Source: Thermoplasmata archaeon (GTDB lineage Archaea > Thermoplasmatota > Thermoplasmata > Halarchaeoplasmatales > Halarchaeoplasmataceae). Taken from it: a stretch of 36,013 bases of DNA. Where the stretch lies: assembly GCA_003555395.1 (NCBI GenBank), contig PWHU01000142.1, forward strand, positions 1-36,013, in the 5' to 3' direction. Below are positions 6,338 to 14,737 of this stretch, one piece after another. Each line of letters starts with the position of its first letter. The stretch's first letter is position 1. The notes beneath the pieces were generated by a model. That model worked only from the letters and a program-made list of their open reading frames with translations. It ran no database searches and was not told the origin of the DNA. The position numbers and the translations under genes are program-made.

Positions 6338-7165
6338 ATGGAAGAAGATGTATCATATGAAGATTTAAGAGAACAATTTGTTTCGGCTTGGGAAAAGTTT
6401 TACGAAGAGATGGAAGAATATATGGAAGAGTTAGAGAATCAGAACGCGGAGATCTACGAAGAGATGTACAAGCAGTGGAGAGAATACACGGATAACATAT
6501 CTAGCCAGCAGAAGGCTATCGACGGCTTAGAGTCTTATGCGTCTATGACCGAGATGTTCAATAATTGGGTAAAGATCTCCCAGAACTTTAGAGATATGGT
6601 TGAAGAGAACATAGAAGGAGATCTCCCACCGAATTTCAAAAACATCTATTCGGATTACATGGATAACGTGCGTGACGTTTTGACCGATGCGATAAACCAG
6701 ACCTTGGAAAAACAGCGAAAAGAACAGGAAAATCTTTACGACCTCTGGATAGATGCATGGTCTCAGATGGCCGGTGAAGAGGAAGAGGTACCTCAGATAT
6801 TCAAGATCGTCCAAGAAAATTGGATGGATTCTTATTCCAACCTTTTCAATATTTGGCAGGAGGGGCTTCAAGAAGAGAAAACAGAGGACCTATTCAAAAA
6901 GAGCCAAAACGAGATGATCAAGTCGGCGTCAGAAGCGATGCAGGAACTCATCAGTTCCGAACCCTACGCACAGCTGCAGGGTTCCTATATAGATAACATA
7001 CTCGATACGAAGATCACACAGCAGGAGTTGATGAACACCTATCTTGAGTCCATGAGCTTACCCTCTAGAGAGGATATGTTGAAGATATACGAGTCTATCC
7101 ACGAGTTGACCTCACGGGTCAGAGAAGTCGAGAGGAGATTGGACGATCTACCTATAGAAGAATGA
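6338..7165 (+). CDS. phaE: Class III PHA synthase subunit PhaE
   Basis: The 275-residue protein sits directly upstream of phaC, the usual order for class III synthases. Its C-terminus, LPSREDMLKIYESIHELTSR followed by VREVERRLDD, matches the PhaE ending, in which a leucine-proline-(T/S)-R-x-D(V/M) segment precedes a short coil. The rest is amphipathic helix with many Trp/Tyr residues, as in PhaE and phasins. PhaE has no catalytic residues of its own; it binds and activates PhaC on the granule. AGGAGG precedes the ATG by 8 nt. The 38-nt gap before it contains TTTATAAGG, which could be a weak internal promoter. PhaE sequences are poorly conserved, so the call leans on the C-terminal motif and position. 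Confidence 0.8.
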   Translation: MEEDVSYEDLREQFVSAWEKFYEEMEEYMEELENQNAEIYEEMYKQWREYTDNISSQQKAIDGLESYASMTEMFNNWVKISQNFRDMVEENIEGDLPPNFKNIYSDYMDNVRDVLTDAINQTLEKQRKEQENLYDLWIDAWSQMAGEEEEVPQIFKIVQENWMDSYSNLFNIWQEGLQEEKTEDLFKKSQNEMIKSASEAMQELISSEPYAQLQGSYIDNILDTKITQQELMNTYLESMSLPSREDMLKIYESIHELTSRVREVERRLDDLPIEE

Positions 7166-7184
7166 AAAGTGATAGGGTGTTCAT

Positions 7185-8456
7185 ATGAAAGATATTCCAA
7201 AAGAACTCGGAGATGTTTCTACCTTGACAAAGGCTCAAAATGATTTTATGAATGATCTTGTTGAGCACGCTCTCGATATAGACAGAGCGGCTAAGCTTTT
7301 ACGATCGATGCCCCAAGTTGAGGTGGGACAAACTCCTTCCGAGGTAATATGGGAAAAGGACATAGCGAGACTGCTTCACTACAAATGTGAAGGCGATTTG
7401 GAAGATAGACCACCGATCCTGCTGGTGTACGCTTTGATCAACGAACCATATATCTTGGATCTTCAACCGGGCAGATCGGTAGTCGAAACTTTGTTAGATT
7501 ACGGGCTGGACGTATACATGATAGACTGGAAAAAGCCGGACAAGCGCCACCAGTTTGAAACGTTAGACGATTATGTGAATTATTTCATCGATGTCTGCGT
7601 AGATAAAGTTAGAAAATATCGGGATAAAGAATCGATCAATATTTTGGGTTACTGCATGGGAGGCACCTTGTCTGCCATGTACGCAGCTCTTCACTCGGAA
7701 AAAGTCCGCACGCTCTCGCTCATGGCCGCCGGACTCGACTTTGAGAAAGATACGGGAAATCTCAAGCTGTGGGCCGACCATGATTTTTTCCACCCGGAAA
7801 AAGTGACGGAAGCATTCGGGAACTGTCCCGCTGAATTCCTTGACGGTGCTTATCTATTTTTGTCACCTGTAAACAACACGGTGGGTAAACTTTTGAATTT
7901 AGCGGAAAACGTTGAAAACGAAGAATTCGTCGAGATGTTCTTTAGGATGGAAAAATGGATACATGACGGAAAAGACGTTCCGGGTAAAACCTTCTCCAAG
8001 TTCGTGAAAGACCTCTACCAGGAGAACAAATTGGTTAAGAACGAACTCAAAATCGGCGGAAAGAGAGTGGACCTGAAAAACATAGATATGCCAGTACTCC
8101 TTTTGATGGGAGAATACGATACACTAGTTCCACCAGAAAGTAGCGAATCCTTCATCGAAGCTATAGCAAGCGACGATACAGAGATAATGAAAGAATCGGT
8201 AGGACACATAGGTCTCTCAGTCAGTTCTAAAGTACATCCTGGTCTTTGGGGAAAAGTGGCAGAATGGATCAAAGAAAGGGACGAGAAACCCCTAACATCG
8301 ATCAACGGTATCGGAGAAAAATCAGCTAAGAAGCTGAAAGAGGCTTCGGTCAAGAGTGTTAGCGATCTTTCTATATCCGATGCTGAGGAACTTTCCGAAA
8401 AAACGGGGATATCTCAAAAAAGAATCCAAAAGTGGAAGGACAGGATAGAAAAATAA
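7185..8456 (+). CDS. phaC: Class III PHA synthase catalytic subunit PhaC with C-terminal HhH domain
   Basis: The 423-residue alpha/beta-hydrolase has the PHA synthase lipase-like box GYCMGG with nucleophile Cys157, Asp312 in MGEYDTLVPP and His341 in SVGHIGL, forming the Cys-Asp-His triad. VYALINEPYILDLQPGRSVV and DVYMIDWKKPD are typical of class III enzymes. It polymerises (R)-3-hydroxyacyl-CoA with release of CoA at the granule surface. Class III PhaC proteins usually end near residue 360-370. Here residues about 371-423 (SINGIGEKSAKKLKEASVKS and onward) form an extra helix-hairpin-helix domain of the kind seen in DNA-binding proteins. The ATG lies 19 nt after phaE, and the next gene follows after 16 nt. 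The PhaC call is secure; the role of the HhH tail is unknown. Confidence 0.95.
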   Translation: MKDIPKELGDVSTLTKAQNDFMNDLVEHALDIDRAAKLLRSMPQVEVGQTPSEVIWEKDIARLLHYKCEGDLEDRPPILLVYALINEPYILDLQPGRSVVETLLDYGLDVYMIDWKKPDKRHQFETLDDYVNYFIDVCVDKVRKYRDKESINILGYCMGGTLSAMYAALHSEKVRTLSLMAAGLDFEKDTGNLKLWADHDFFHPEKVTEAFGNCPAEFLDGAYLFLSPVNNTVGKLLNLAENVENEEFVEMFFRMEKWIHDGKDVPGKTFSKFVKDLYQENKLVKNELKIGGKRVDLKNIDMPVLLLMGEYDTLVPPESSESFIEAIASDDTEIMKESVGHIGLSVSSKVHPGLWGKVAEWIKERDEKPLTSINGIGEKSAKKLKEASVKSVSDLSISDAEELSEKTGISQKRIQKWKDRIEK

Positions 8457-8472
8457 CGGAGGTGATCGTGTT

Positions 8473-9249
8473 ATGATAAAAGCAAACCAAAAAGAAAGCG
8501 AACCCTACTCTCTCGAAGGAAAAAAAGCACTGATCACAGGTGCTTCTAGGGGGATCGGCGAACAGATAGCTCTTACCCTCGCAGATCATGGGGCTGAAGT
8601 GGTGGTAAATTATAATACTAGTCATGATAAAGCCAGCGAAACCGCTACTACGGTCGAACTGGAAGGCGAAAACAGCTGGATATATCCGGCAGATATAAGT
8701 GATCATGAGGAAGTAAAACAGATGAAGGAACATCTAAAAGAGAATTTCGGAGAGATCGATATCCTTGTGAACAACGCCGGTATAAACAGAGATAAATTTT
8801 TCGCTAAGATGAAAAAAGAAGATTGGGACAAAGTTATATCAGTGAATCTCGACGGCGTATTTAACTGTACCAAAACTTTTCTTGACGACATACGTGAATC
8901 GGAGCAGGGGAGGATAATAAACATTTCTTCGGTGGTTGGCCAAAAAGGAAATATCGGCCAGGTCAATTACGCTTCTTCTAAAGCAGGAATAATAGGTTTT
9001 ACGAAGGCTTTAGCTCAAGAGCTAGTCAGAGATGACGTTACAGTCAACGCGGTAGCTCCTGGGTTTATAGCTACAGAGATGGTGAAAAACATCCCTGAAA
9101 AGGTGCAGAAAAATATCAAAAGTCAGATACCTATGAACCGTTTCGGTGAACCGGAGGAAGTTGCAGAAGTCGTCGCCTTTTTAGCATCTGCAAAATCCTC
9201 TTATATGACAGGAACAGTTATAGAAGTAAACGGAGGTTATTACCTATAA
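8473..9249 (+). CDS. phaB: Acetoacetyl-CoA reductase-like SDR (PhaB/FabG), copy 1
   Basis: The 258-residue short-chain dehydrogenase has the TGASRGIG nucleotide-binding motif (23-30), NNAG (100-103), and catalytic Ser153, Tyr166 and Lys170 in the order S-Y-x3-K. After beta-strand 2 it reads VVVNYNTS without an acidic residue, the usual pattern for NADP(H)-preferring FabG/PhaB. It would reduce 3-ketoacyl-CoA to the (R)-3-hydroxyacyl-CoA used by PhaC. GGAGGTGATC (8458-8467) is a nearly complete match to the anti-Shine-Dalgarno sequence, suggesting strong translation. FabG of fatty acid synthesis is the alternative, but an archaeon would not normally need it, and the operon favours PHA. Confidence 0.9.
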   Translation: MIKANQKESEPYSLEGKKALITGASRGIGEQIALTLADHGAEVVVNYNTSHDKASETATTVELEGENSWIYPADISDHEEVKQMKEHLKENFGEIDILVNNAGINRDKFFAKMKKEDWDKVISVNLDGVFNCTKTFLDDIRESEQGRIINISSVVGQKGNIGQVNYASSKAGIIGFTKALAQELVRDDVTVNAVAPGFIATEMVKNIPEKVQKNIKSQIPMNRFGEPEEVAEVVAFLASAKSSYMTGTVIEVNGGYYL

Positions 9250-9274
9250 ATATCCTTAAAAAGGTGTTTTTCAT

Positions 9275-10078
9275 ATGACTGAAGAGAAAAATTTCTTTGA
9301 CGAGATCGAAGGTTTAGATACAACCTGTAGAAGATTGAGTGGTTTAAGCGCATTGGTCACTGGCTGCGCCCAAGGCATAGGTAGAAGGATCGCCCTAGAA
9401 CTTGCAAAAGAAGGGGCAGATATAGTCATAAACGATCTGAGTTCACAAAAAGAAAAGGCCAACAAGGTTGCCCAATACATCGAGAGCCATCTCGACAGAG
9501 AGGCATGGATGGTCGAAGCCGATGTTTCCGACATCGAAGATGTAAAACGTGCTAAAACCCAAGTGGAAGAAAATTTTGGGAAGATAGATATACTAGTGAA
9601 CAACGCCGGGATCAACAGGGACAACTTCTTCACCAAGATGGAAAAGAAAGACTGGGACCAAGTTTTATCGGTAAATCTTGACAGCGTTTTCAACTGTACG
9701 CACACATTTTTAGATCACATACAGGATTCAGCTCAGGGTCGCGTCATCAGTCTATCTTCAGTGGTAGGAGAAAGAGGTAATATAGGGCAGGTGAATTATG
9801 CCTCCTCTAAAGCGGGGATCATCGGTTTTACGAAAGCTTTAGCTCAAGAATTGGTGAGAGACGACGTGACGGTAAATGCGGTAGCTCCTGGATTTATAGC
9901 TACTAAGATGGTACTTGATATGCCGGAAAAGGTGAAGGATAAGATCAAAAAACAGATCCCTATGGCGCGCTTTGGAAAGCCAAAGGAAGTAGCTCGGACA
10001 GTTACATTTTTAGCCTCTAAAGACGCTTCCTACATAACAGGGGAAGTGATCCGAATGAACGGCGGCTTCTACCTTTAA
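9275..10078 (+). CDS. Acetoacetyl-CoA reductase-like SDR (PhaB/FabG), copy 2
   Basis: The 267-residue SDR paralogue of the preceding gene has TGCAQGIG (29-36), NNAG (109-112) and catalytic Ser162, Tyr175, Lys179. It carries a roughly 20-residue N-terminal extension. After beta-strand 2 it reads IVINDLSS, with an Asp where copy 1 has Tyr47; an acidic residue there normally favours NAD(H). Residues 168-210 are identical to 159-201 of copy 1, while the N-terminal halves differ widely. It ends the PHA operon and converges on the methylthiotransferase gene, 22 bp away. The likely role is the same reduction with a different cofactor, or the reverse oxidation during PHA use. Confidence 0.9.
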   Translation: MTEEKNFFDEIEGLDTTCRRLSGLSALVTGCAQGIGRRIALELAKEGADIVINDLSSQKEKANKVAQYIESHLDREAWMVEADVSDIEDVKRAKTQVEENFGKIDILVNNAGINRDNFFTKMEKKDWDQVLSVNLDSVFNCTHTFLDHIQDSAQGRVISLSSVVGERGNIGQVNYASSKAGIIGFTKALAQELVRDDVTVNAVAPGFIATKMVLDMPEKVKDKIKKQIPMARFGKPKEVARTVTFLASKDASYITGEVIRMNGGFYL

Positions 10079-10100
10079 ATATTTCCGGGACGCACCCGAT

Positions 10101-11324
10101 TTATGATCTCTCTCCAATAAGATATATGTCTTCAGCTTCCTTTATCTTCACATCTACGTGTTCTCCTATCAATCCCTCCTCTTCTTCTTTCAAAACTACG
10201 ACCTTGTAGTTGTTCATCCTTGCCTTTAGCGACTCGCGCTTCCCCTTCTCAAGTACGAGTGCCTGAGTTGTTTTTCCAACGTATCCTTCATTTATCTTTC
10301 TGCTGATTTTGAATCTCAAATCGGTCATCTCTTTTGACCGCTCCTTCTTTTCTCTCGAGTGTACTTTCCCCTCCATGTCTGCGGCTTCAGTTCCCCTTCT
10401 AGGACTAAATCTCGTCACGTTCACTATATCCGGTTTCGCTTGTTCGATCACCTTTTTGGTCCTTTCGAAATCCTCTTCAGTCTCTCCTGGAAATCCCACT
10501 ATCACGTCGGTAGAGAGGGTGAGTTCCGGGAAGTTCTCTCTGAATTCTTCCGTCAGTTTTTTCCATCCCTTCACATCGTAATTTCTGTTCATCTTTTTCA
10601 GTATCTGATCGGACCCGGATTGTAGAGGAAGGTGTAGGAAGGAATATATCCTCTGGTCTTCCATCAGTTCCATGAACTCAACTTTTATCTTTTTAAGGGA
10701 ATCGACGTTCATCATCCCCACTCTTATGCGGTAGTCTCCTTCTATCTTCAAAAGTTCATAGAGGAGTTCGTTTATATCGGTGGAGATATCTTTTCCATAA
10801 AGAGCCATATCCTGACAGGTCAATCTGATCTCCTTGGTCGAGGAGGAGACGAGTTCTTTGAAACGCTTTTTTATCCTTTCGGGAGGTCTGCTGGTCAAGC
10901 TACCTCTGGCGATCTTCGTTAAACAATAAGCGCAGTTCCCGTAACATCCTGAAGCGATGGGGATTGTGCCTACGAGTTCCTCTTGTTTTGGCCGCGAGGT
11001 AATCTTCACCTCTTGAGGCCGTATGAAGTCCAGCCGTGACTCTGGACAAGTGAGCTCGGCGTCGGATCTTCCAGAACTTTCGTTAGATATGGAGGACAAA
11101 CATCCGGAGACCGTCACCTTAGAAACTTCTTTCTGCAACTCTTCGATCCTGCGCTTCATCCTCTCCTCAGTTTTCTGTATAACCACACATGTTCCGATCA
11201 GAGCTTGGTCAGCGTCCTCCAAAGAATCCACTCTCCGATGACCTTTTTCTTCTAAAGACTCCGCTATCATCTCTGTCTCGCCTTGATTCATGGTGCAGCC
11301 GTAGGATTCCACGTAGAACTTCAT
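10101..11324 (-). CDS. tRNA threonylcarbamoyladenosine methylthiotransferase (archaeal MtaB type)
   Basis: The 407-residue radical SAM methylthiotransferase has three N-terminal cluster cysteines (Cys10, Cys46, Cys75) and the radical SAM motif GCYGNCAYC (Cys127, 131, 134). It also has the typical LPLQSGSDQILKKMNRNYD and STDVIVGFPGETEEDF segments, and a C-terminal TRAM domain (about 345-405). It converts t6A37 to ms2t6A37 in tRNAs reading ANN codons, using two 4Fe-4S clusters and S-adenosylmethionine. It begins at ATG 11324. The preceding codon is TTG and could extend it by one residue. An A/T-rich TATA-like run lies about 28 bp upstream with no ribosome binding site, so a leaderless transcript is likely. 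It is divergent from the nuclease gene at 11418. Confidence 0.9.
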   Translation of the reverse strand: MKFYVESYGCTMNQGETEMIAESLEEKGHRRVDSLEDADQALIGTCVVIQKTEERMKRRIEELQKEVSKVTVSGCLSSISNESSGRSDAELTCPESRLDFIRPQEVKITSRPKQEELVGTIPIASGCYGNCAYCLTKIARGSLTSRPPERIKKRFKELVSSSTKEIRLTCQDMALYGKDISTDINELLYELLKIEGDYRIRVGMMNVDSLKKIKVEFMELMEDQRIYSFLHLPLQSGSDQILKKMNRNYDVKGWKKLTEEFRENFPELTLSTDVIVGFPGETEEDFERTKKVIEQAKPDIVNVTRFSPRRGTEAADMEGKVHSREKKERSKEMTDLRFKISRKINEGYVGKTTQALVLEKGKRESLKARMNNYKVVVLKEEEEGLIGEHVDVKIKEAEDIYLIGERS

Positions 11325-11417
11325 CAAAAACCAATTTGGATAGAGGGGTATTTATTTTTGCCTATCCTTCGAGTAACTCGGTAAGGCTTTTAAGCTACGT
11401 CTCCGTTATCCAAAACG
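11325..11417. promoter_or_regulatory. Divergent promoter region with leaderless-type TATA boxes
   Basis: In the 93 bp between the two divergent genes, TATTTATTTTT (about 11349-11359) would serve the minus-strand gene. CTTTTAAGC (about 11387-11394) would serve the plus-strand gene. Each lies about 25-30 bp from its ATG, and neither gene has a Shine-Dalgarno match. Confidence 0.5.
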
Positions 11418-12785
11418 ATGCGGGTCTTACATCTTTCGGAAAAGGCGATAAGATATCATACTGAAAAGGAATTGAGAGACCTGGATCGATATTTTGATCC
11501 TGATATCACATTAGCATCAGGTTTCGAAAAGAAAAGCAGGAAGAAAGTGAAAGTGGAGAAAGCAACTTCTTACGAAACCATCCACCTGGAAGACGCCGAC
11601 GGTTACGCTATAAGGGATATTGGTCACGAATCTCTTCTTTTGGTGAGAGACGAAGATGCGGTAAAAGACGCGGTGAAAGAGAATGCGTCTTTCAAGGGTA
11701 AAAGGACTCTGGTCTTCACGGACCTGATAAAAGAGGAGATCGACCAGTCAAATTTTGAATACAGGTTGATAAACACCTCTCTCATAGATAGGCTTTCTGA
11801 CGAACTAGACAATTTTCGCATATTCTCGACCGATATAGAGGCTGGGAAGAAACAGTCACACAGAAACAGATACGTACAAGGATTGGGACCGTGTTTCGGC
11901 AGGGAAGGAGTGAAGATACCTTTCCTTTCCAGTGGAAAAGGTTTCAAAGTGAAGACATTCCCTGCGGAGAGGGTTGGACTTCTGGCTATACCGGACCTCG
12001 GGAAAAAATTCTCCGATCTTTTGAAAAGAAAAGACATAAAGGATAGAGCCGATCTAAAACAGTGCGATCCTGAAGAATTGATGAAACTGGACGGTGTAGG
12101 GCCCTACAGGTGCACCAAGTGGATCTCTTCCGCAGAAGCTATAGAGGAGGAAACGGTCTACAGGATACAGGAAGACGAGCTGAAGGACAAGCACCGCATA
12201 TTTCTCGACATAGAGACCGATTCTTTAAGACCTTCGATCATCTGGCATATCGGGCTCTACGACGATGAAGAAGAGAGGTATATCTACTTCCTTGAAAAAG
12301 AACCCGACAAGAGGGGGAGGATCATCGAGAGATTCGGCAGTTTCCTAGAAGAACATCTTGAGCCGGAAACCGTGCTGCTGGCCTGGTACGGGTCCGGTTT
12401 CGATTTCAAGGTATTAGACGACTTCTTTGAAAAGTATGGGCGGGAATTCCTAAAAACCTGGCGCCGGACAGAAAAAGTGGATCTGATGAAATGGGTGAAA
12501 AGCCACGCCGTGACTTCCTGCAGGACTTCAAAACTCGAAGATGTGGCTGGCCGTTTGGGTTATGAAAGAGAAAAGGAGAGTATGGAACTCAGCGGAGAAG
12601 AGGTCGCCCGCATCTATTCTGACCATATGATAGGAAGTGGTGAAGAACCTGACTGGACTTCTTTGAAAGAATACGCTAAAGACGATGTGTTATCTTTGAA
12701 ATTTATCTATGACGAGATCAGCGAAGCCCCCATGAAGTACGACCTGAAAGAGATGAAAAAGAGATATAGGAATGTCTGTTTCTAA
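11418..12785 (+). CDS. RNase H-like (DEDD) 3'-5' exonuclease with internal HhH domain
   Basis: The 455-residue protein has its C-terminal half (about 258-435) as an RNase H-like exonuclease of the YprB/RNase_H_2 type. This part includes IFLDIETDSL (Asp264, Glu266), YGSGFDF (Asp329) and YAKDDVLSL (Asp422/423), the acidic residues that bind two metal ions. Residues about 208-245 (KLDGVGPYRCTKW core) form a helix-hairpin-helix. The N-terminal 190 residues are not recognised. It probably degrades or trims nucleic acid; the substrate is unknown. The ATG is preceded by a TATA-like CTTTTAAGC about 28 bp upstream and no ribosome binding site, so it is probably leaderless. It converges on the MBL-fold gene and lies near nurA-herA, which hints at DNA repair. 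Confidence 0.8.
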   Translation: MRVLHLSEKAIRYHTEKELRDLDRYFDPDITLASGFEKKSRKKVKVEKATSYETIHLEDADGYAIRDIGHESLLLVRDEDAVKDAVKENASFKGKRTLVFTDLIKEEIDQSNFEYRLINTSLIDRLSDELDNFRIFSTDIEAGKKQSHRNRYVQGLGPCFGREGVKIPFLSSGKGFKVKTFPAERVGLLAIPDLGKKFSDLLKRKDIKDRADLKQCDPEELMKLDGVGPYRCTKWISSAEAIEEETVYRIQEDELKDKHRIFLDIETDSLRPSIIWHIGLYDDEEERYIYFLEKEPDKRGRIIERFGSFLEEHLEPETVLLAWYGSGFDFKVLDDFFEKYGREFLKTWRRTEKVDLMKWVKSHAVTSCRTSKLEDVAGRLGYEREKESMELSGEEVARIYSDHMIGSGEEPDWTSLKEYAKDDVLSLKFIYDEISEAPMKYDLKEMKKRYRNVCF

Positions 12786-12804
12786 GGTGGGAAAAAAGTC
12801 TGTG

Positions 12805-13527
12805 TCAAAATCTCCAAATTACGTCGTCTCCCGGCTTGGAATAATGGAATATCTTTGTTTTTGCGTCCCATCCTTTCTCGACCAAGTCATCGATCCATTC
12901 TTCCGAGCCGAAGGTATGTATCGGTACGAAATACCTGGGCTTCACTCGCTCTATGAATTCTATCGGACCCGCCCAGCTCGGTAAACGCTCATCCATGTTC
13001 GAAAAGGCGATATCGATCTTTTCTTTCGTCAGCGCCTCAACGACTTCATCAAAAACTTCGACATGCTTTTCTCTCTTCTTTTTACTCCATTCGGGCCAAT
13101 TCCATTTAGCAAGGTCTCCTCCAAAATAGACGTTCAGATCGATAGAACCAGATCTGATCAGGAAAGCTACGCCGGCGTCGTTGCTCTCGAATGTTTTTAT
13201 CGAAAGATCATCTACCGCATAGGTCGAATCGGGATGAGCTTCTATGAGTTCGTCGTCCGGTCCAAGAGATGGGGTGAAAAACACGTCGCTCGAAAGTATG
13301 AAGTGCGTCTTTTCAGCATTCTGAGAGAATTTTACCACATCTGGAGAAAAATGGTCGCCGTGAGCGTGTGAAATGAAGACGTAGAGCTTCTTTCCGCTCA
13401 ACTGATCCTTAAATCTCTCTTCTACTCTTTTTTCCACGCTGCTGCCGGGATAATCGAAGAGGAGAACATCCCCGTTGACCTCCAAGGAAAAACAACTATG
13501 GTACAGGTAAGTGATCTTCACTTCCAT
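12805..13527 (-). CDS. MBL-fold metal-dependent hydrolase (UlaG-like)
   Basis: The 240-residue metallo-beta-lactamase-fold protein has the metal-binding motif HAHGDH (His54, His56, Asp58, His59). A further GGDLAKWNWPEW segment (acidic metal ligand) and VPIHTFGSEEW near the C-terminus (last His ligand) follow. The opening YLYHSCFSLEVNGDVLLFDY is typical of the small UlaG-like family. The substrate cannot be told from sequence. ATG 13527 is chosen because GGTG at 13534-13537 sits 6 nt upstream as the ribosome binding site. The GTG three codons earlier, at 13536, is part of that site. It is convergent with the exonuclease gene, 19 bp away, and divergent from nurA. Confidence 0.85.
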   Translation of the reverse strand: MEVKITYLYHSCFSLEVNGDVLLFDYPGSSVEKRVEERFKDQLSGKKLYVFISHAHGDHFSPDVVKFSQNAEKTHFILSSDVFFTPSLGPDDELIEAHPDSTYAVDDLSIKTFESNDAGVAFLIRSGSIDLNVYFGGDLAKWNWPEWSKKKREKHVEVFDEVVEALTKEKIDIAFSNMDERLPSWAGPIEFIERVKPRYFVPIHTFGSEEWIDDLVEKGWDAKTKIFHYSKPGDDVIWRF

Positions 13528-13666
13528 CTTTTTCACCGTGTGTTAAGAGCAAAGCTGTATATCTAATACCTCTTGTAGGCTTTTACTTTTTTGTTTCTTT
13601 AGAATCAAGTTTCATTCATCTCTCCCTTCTCAACCTTTAAGTAAAGCCTTTTACATCTTGAAGACG
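13528..13666. promoter_or_regulatory. Divergent promoter region between the MBL-fold gene and nurA
   Basis: The 139-bp AT-rich gap contains TTTAAG at about 13636-13641, roughly 28 bp before the nurA ATG. This is a likely TATA element for a leaderless nurA-herA transcript. Nothing else is recognised in it. Confidence 0.4.
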
Positions 13667-14707
13667 ATGCTTGATGACTTATATGAGGCTATGAATGAGC
13701 TTTCCCAAACTCCAGAAGAGTGGGGCGAACCTTCCTTCAGCCAGGATCAATACTACGAGCCTGTTCCGTTATCCAAAAATAACCTAGATGACTATGATAT
13801 CCAAGAAAACACAAGAAGTATCTGCTGTATAGATGGAGGGAACAACAAGATATACGAAAGCCCTACGGACAGTATACATCTCATCAAGATCTATTTTAAC
13901 CTGTTCATGGGGAAAAAAAGGGTGAAGAATTTTGATCCTTTCACAGCCATACTGGTTTCAAGGTCTAAGGGAGAAAAAGTCGAATGTGAGTTGAGACCGC
14001 AGAACGATGTTTTGCCCCTTGAAAAGACCTCCTATGTTCTCAAGGAAGACGAACTGGAAAACGGCACTCCAGTGAGCTCCGGTCATACCATCAGGAAGTA
14101 CATCGAATGGAAAGCTCTTCAGTACATGGTGGAGGAACATCTGACCCCAAAAGATATCGTGGTGAGGGACGGTGTATTACAGACCACGGTGGAAAGGGAG
14201 AGAAGATACGCTGAAGAAGCATATGACAGGGTGAAGGAAAACCGGGTCGTCCTGGTGGGCATAGCGAAGACTAGTTCTTTGAAGACCTCCACCAGATATC
14301 CCTTGCTCGCTTCGATACGATCCATCGCCCGCGAGGCGGGTAAAGGTGAAGACCGGTGGTATTATCATCCAGTCGCTCATAACTCACATCCGGATCACAA
14401 GGGAGAGATGTACGTGGTGAAGTATCATCCTTCTTCGCAGTATGCGTTCCGGACCGAATTTTACAGGGGAAATCATGATGAGATGGAAAAGAAAGAAGTG
14501 GAAGAAGTCTTAGGTCATCTCGCATTTCAGGCTAAAGATCCGATCTTCTTGGGTTATCCCTACGGTCTTGTGGACGCGGACAAAAAAGCTAGAGTCACGG
14601 ACGATGAAGTGGAGTACCTCAGGAACATGGGGGATAACAAGATGAGCAAAACCTTTAGGGACAAAGTGAATGCGGTCAATGCCCACGACAGGTTGAGCGA
14701 GATATGA
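13667..14707 (+). CDS. nurA: NurA 5'-3' nuclease
   Basis: The 346-residue protein has NurA-domain features: MLDDLYEAMNEL start, SICCIDGGNNKIYES with Asp56 (metal ligand of motif I), DIVVRDGVLQTTV (a second acidic site) and a C-terminal FLGYPYGLVDADKKARVTD motif. NurA is an Mn-dependent DNA nuclease that works with HerA in DNA end resection, usually with Mre11-Rad50. It is directly followed by herA after 30 nt, the standard pairing. ATG 13667 is chosen because a TATA-like TTTAAG lies about 28 bp upstream. TTG at 13658 would add three residues but has no ribosome binding site. No mre11 or rad50 is adjacent. Confidence 0.88.
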   Translation: MLDDLYEAMNELSQTPEEWGEPSFSQDQYYEPVPLSKNNLDDYDIQENTRSICCIDGGNNKIYESPTDSIHLIKIYFNLFMGKKRVKNFDPFTAILVSRSKGEKVECELRPQNDVLPLEKTSYVLKEDELENGTPVSSGHTIRKYIEWKALQYMVEEHLTPKDIVVRDGVLQTTVERERRYAEEAYDRVKENRVVLVGIAKTSSLKTSTRYPLLASIRSIAREAGKGEDRWYYHPVAHNSHPDHKGEMYVVKYHPSSQYAFRTEFYRGNHDEMEKKEVEEVLGHLAFQAKDPIFLGYPYGLVDADKKARVTDDEVEYLRNMGDNKMSKTFRDKVNAVNAHDRLSEI

Positions 14708-14737
14708 AATATAGGATATAAATAGAGAAGTGATACC

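Noticed and set aside
2808-10078. The PHA region as a recently acquired island
   Set aside because: Base and codon use look like the neighbouring genes, and no tRNA-linked attachment site, integrase or insertion sequence was seen.
12772-12984. 70-codon plus-strand frame after the exonuclease
   Set aside because: It overlaps the end of the exonuclease gene and is antisense to the metal-binding C-terminus of the MBL-fold protein.
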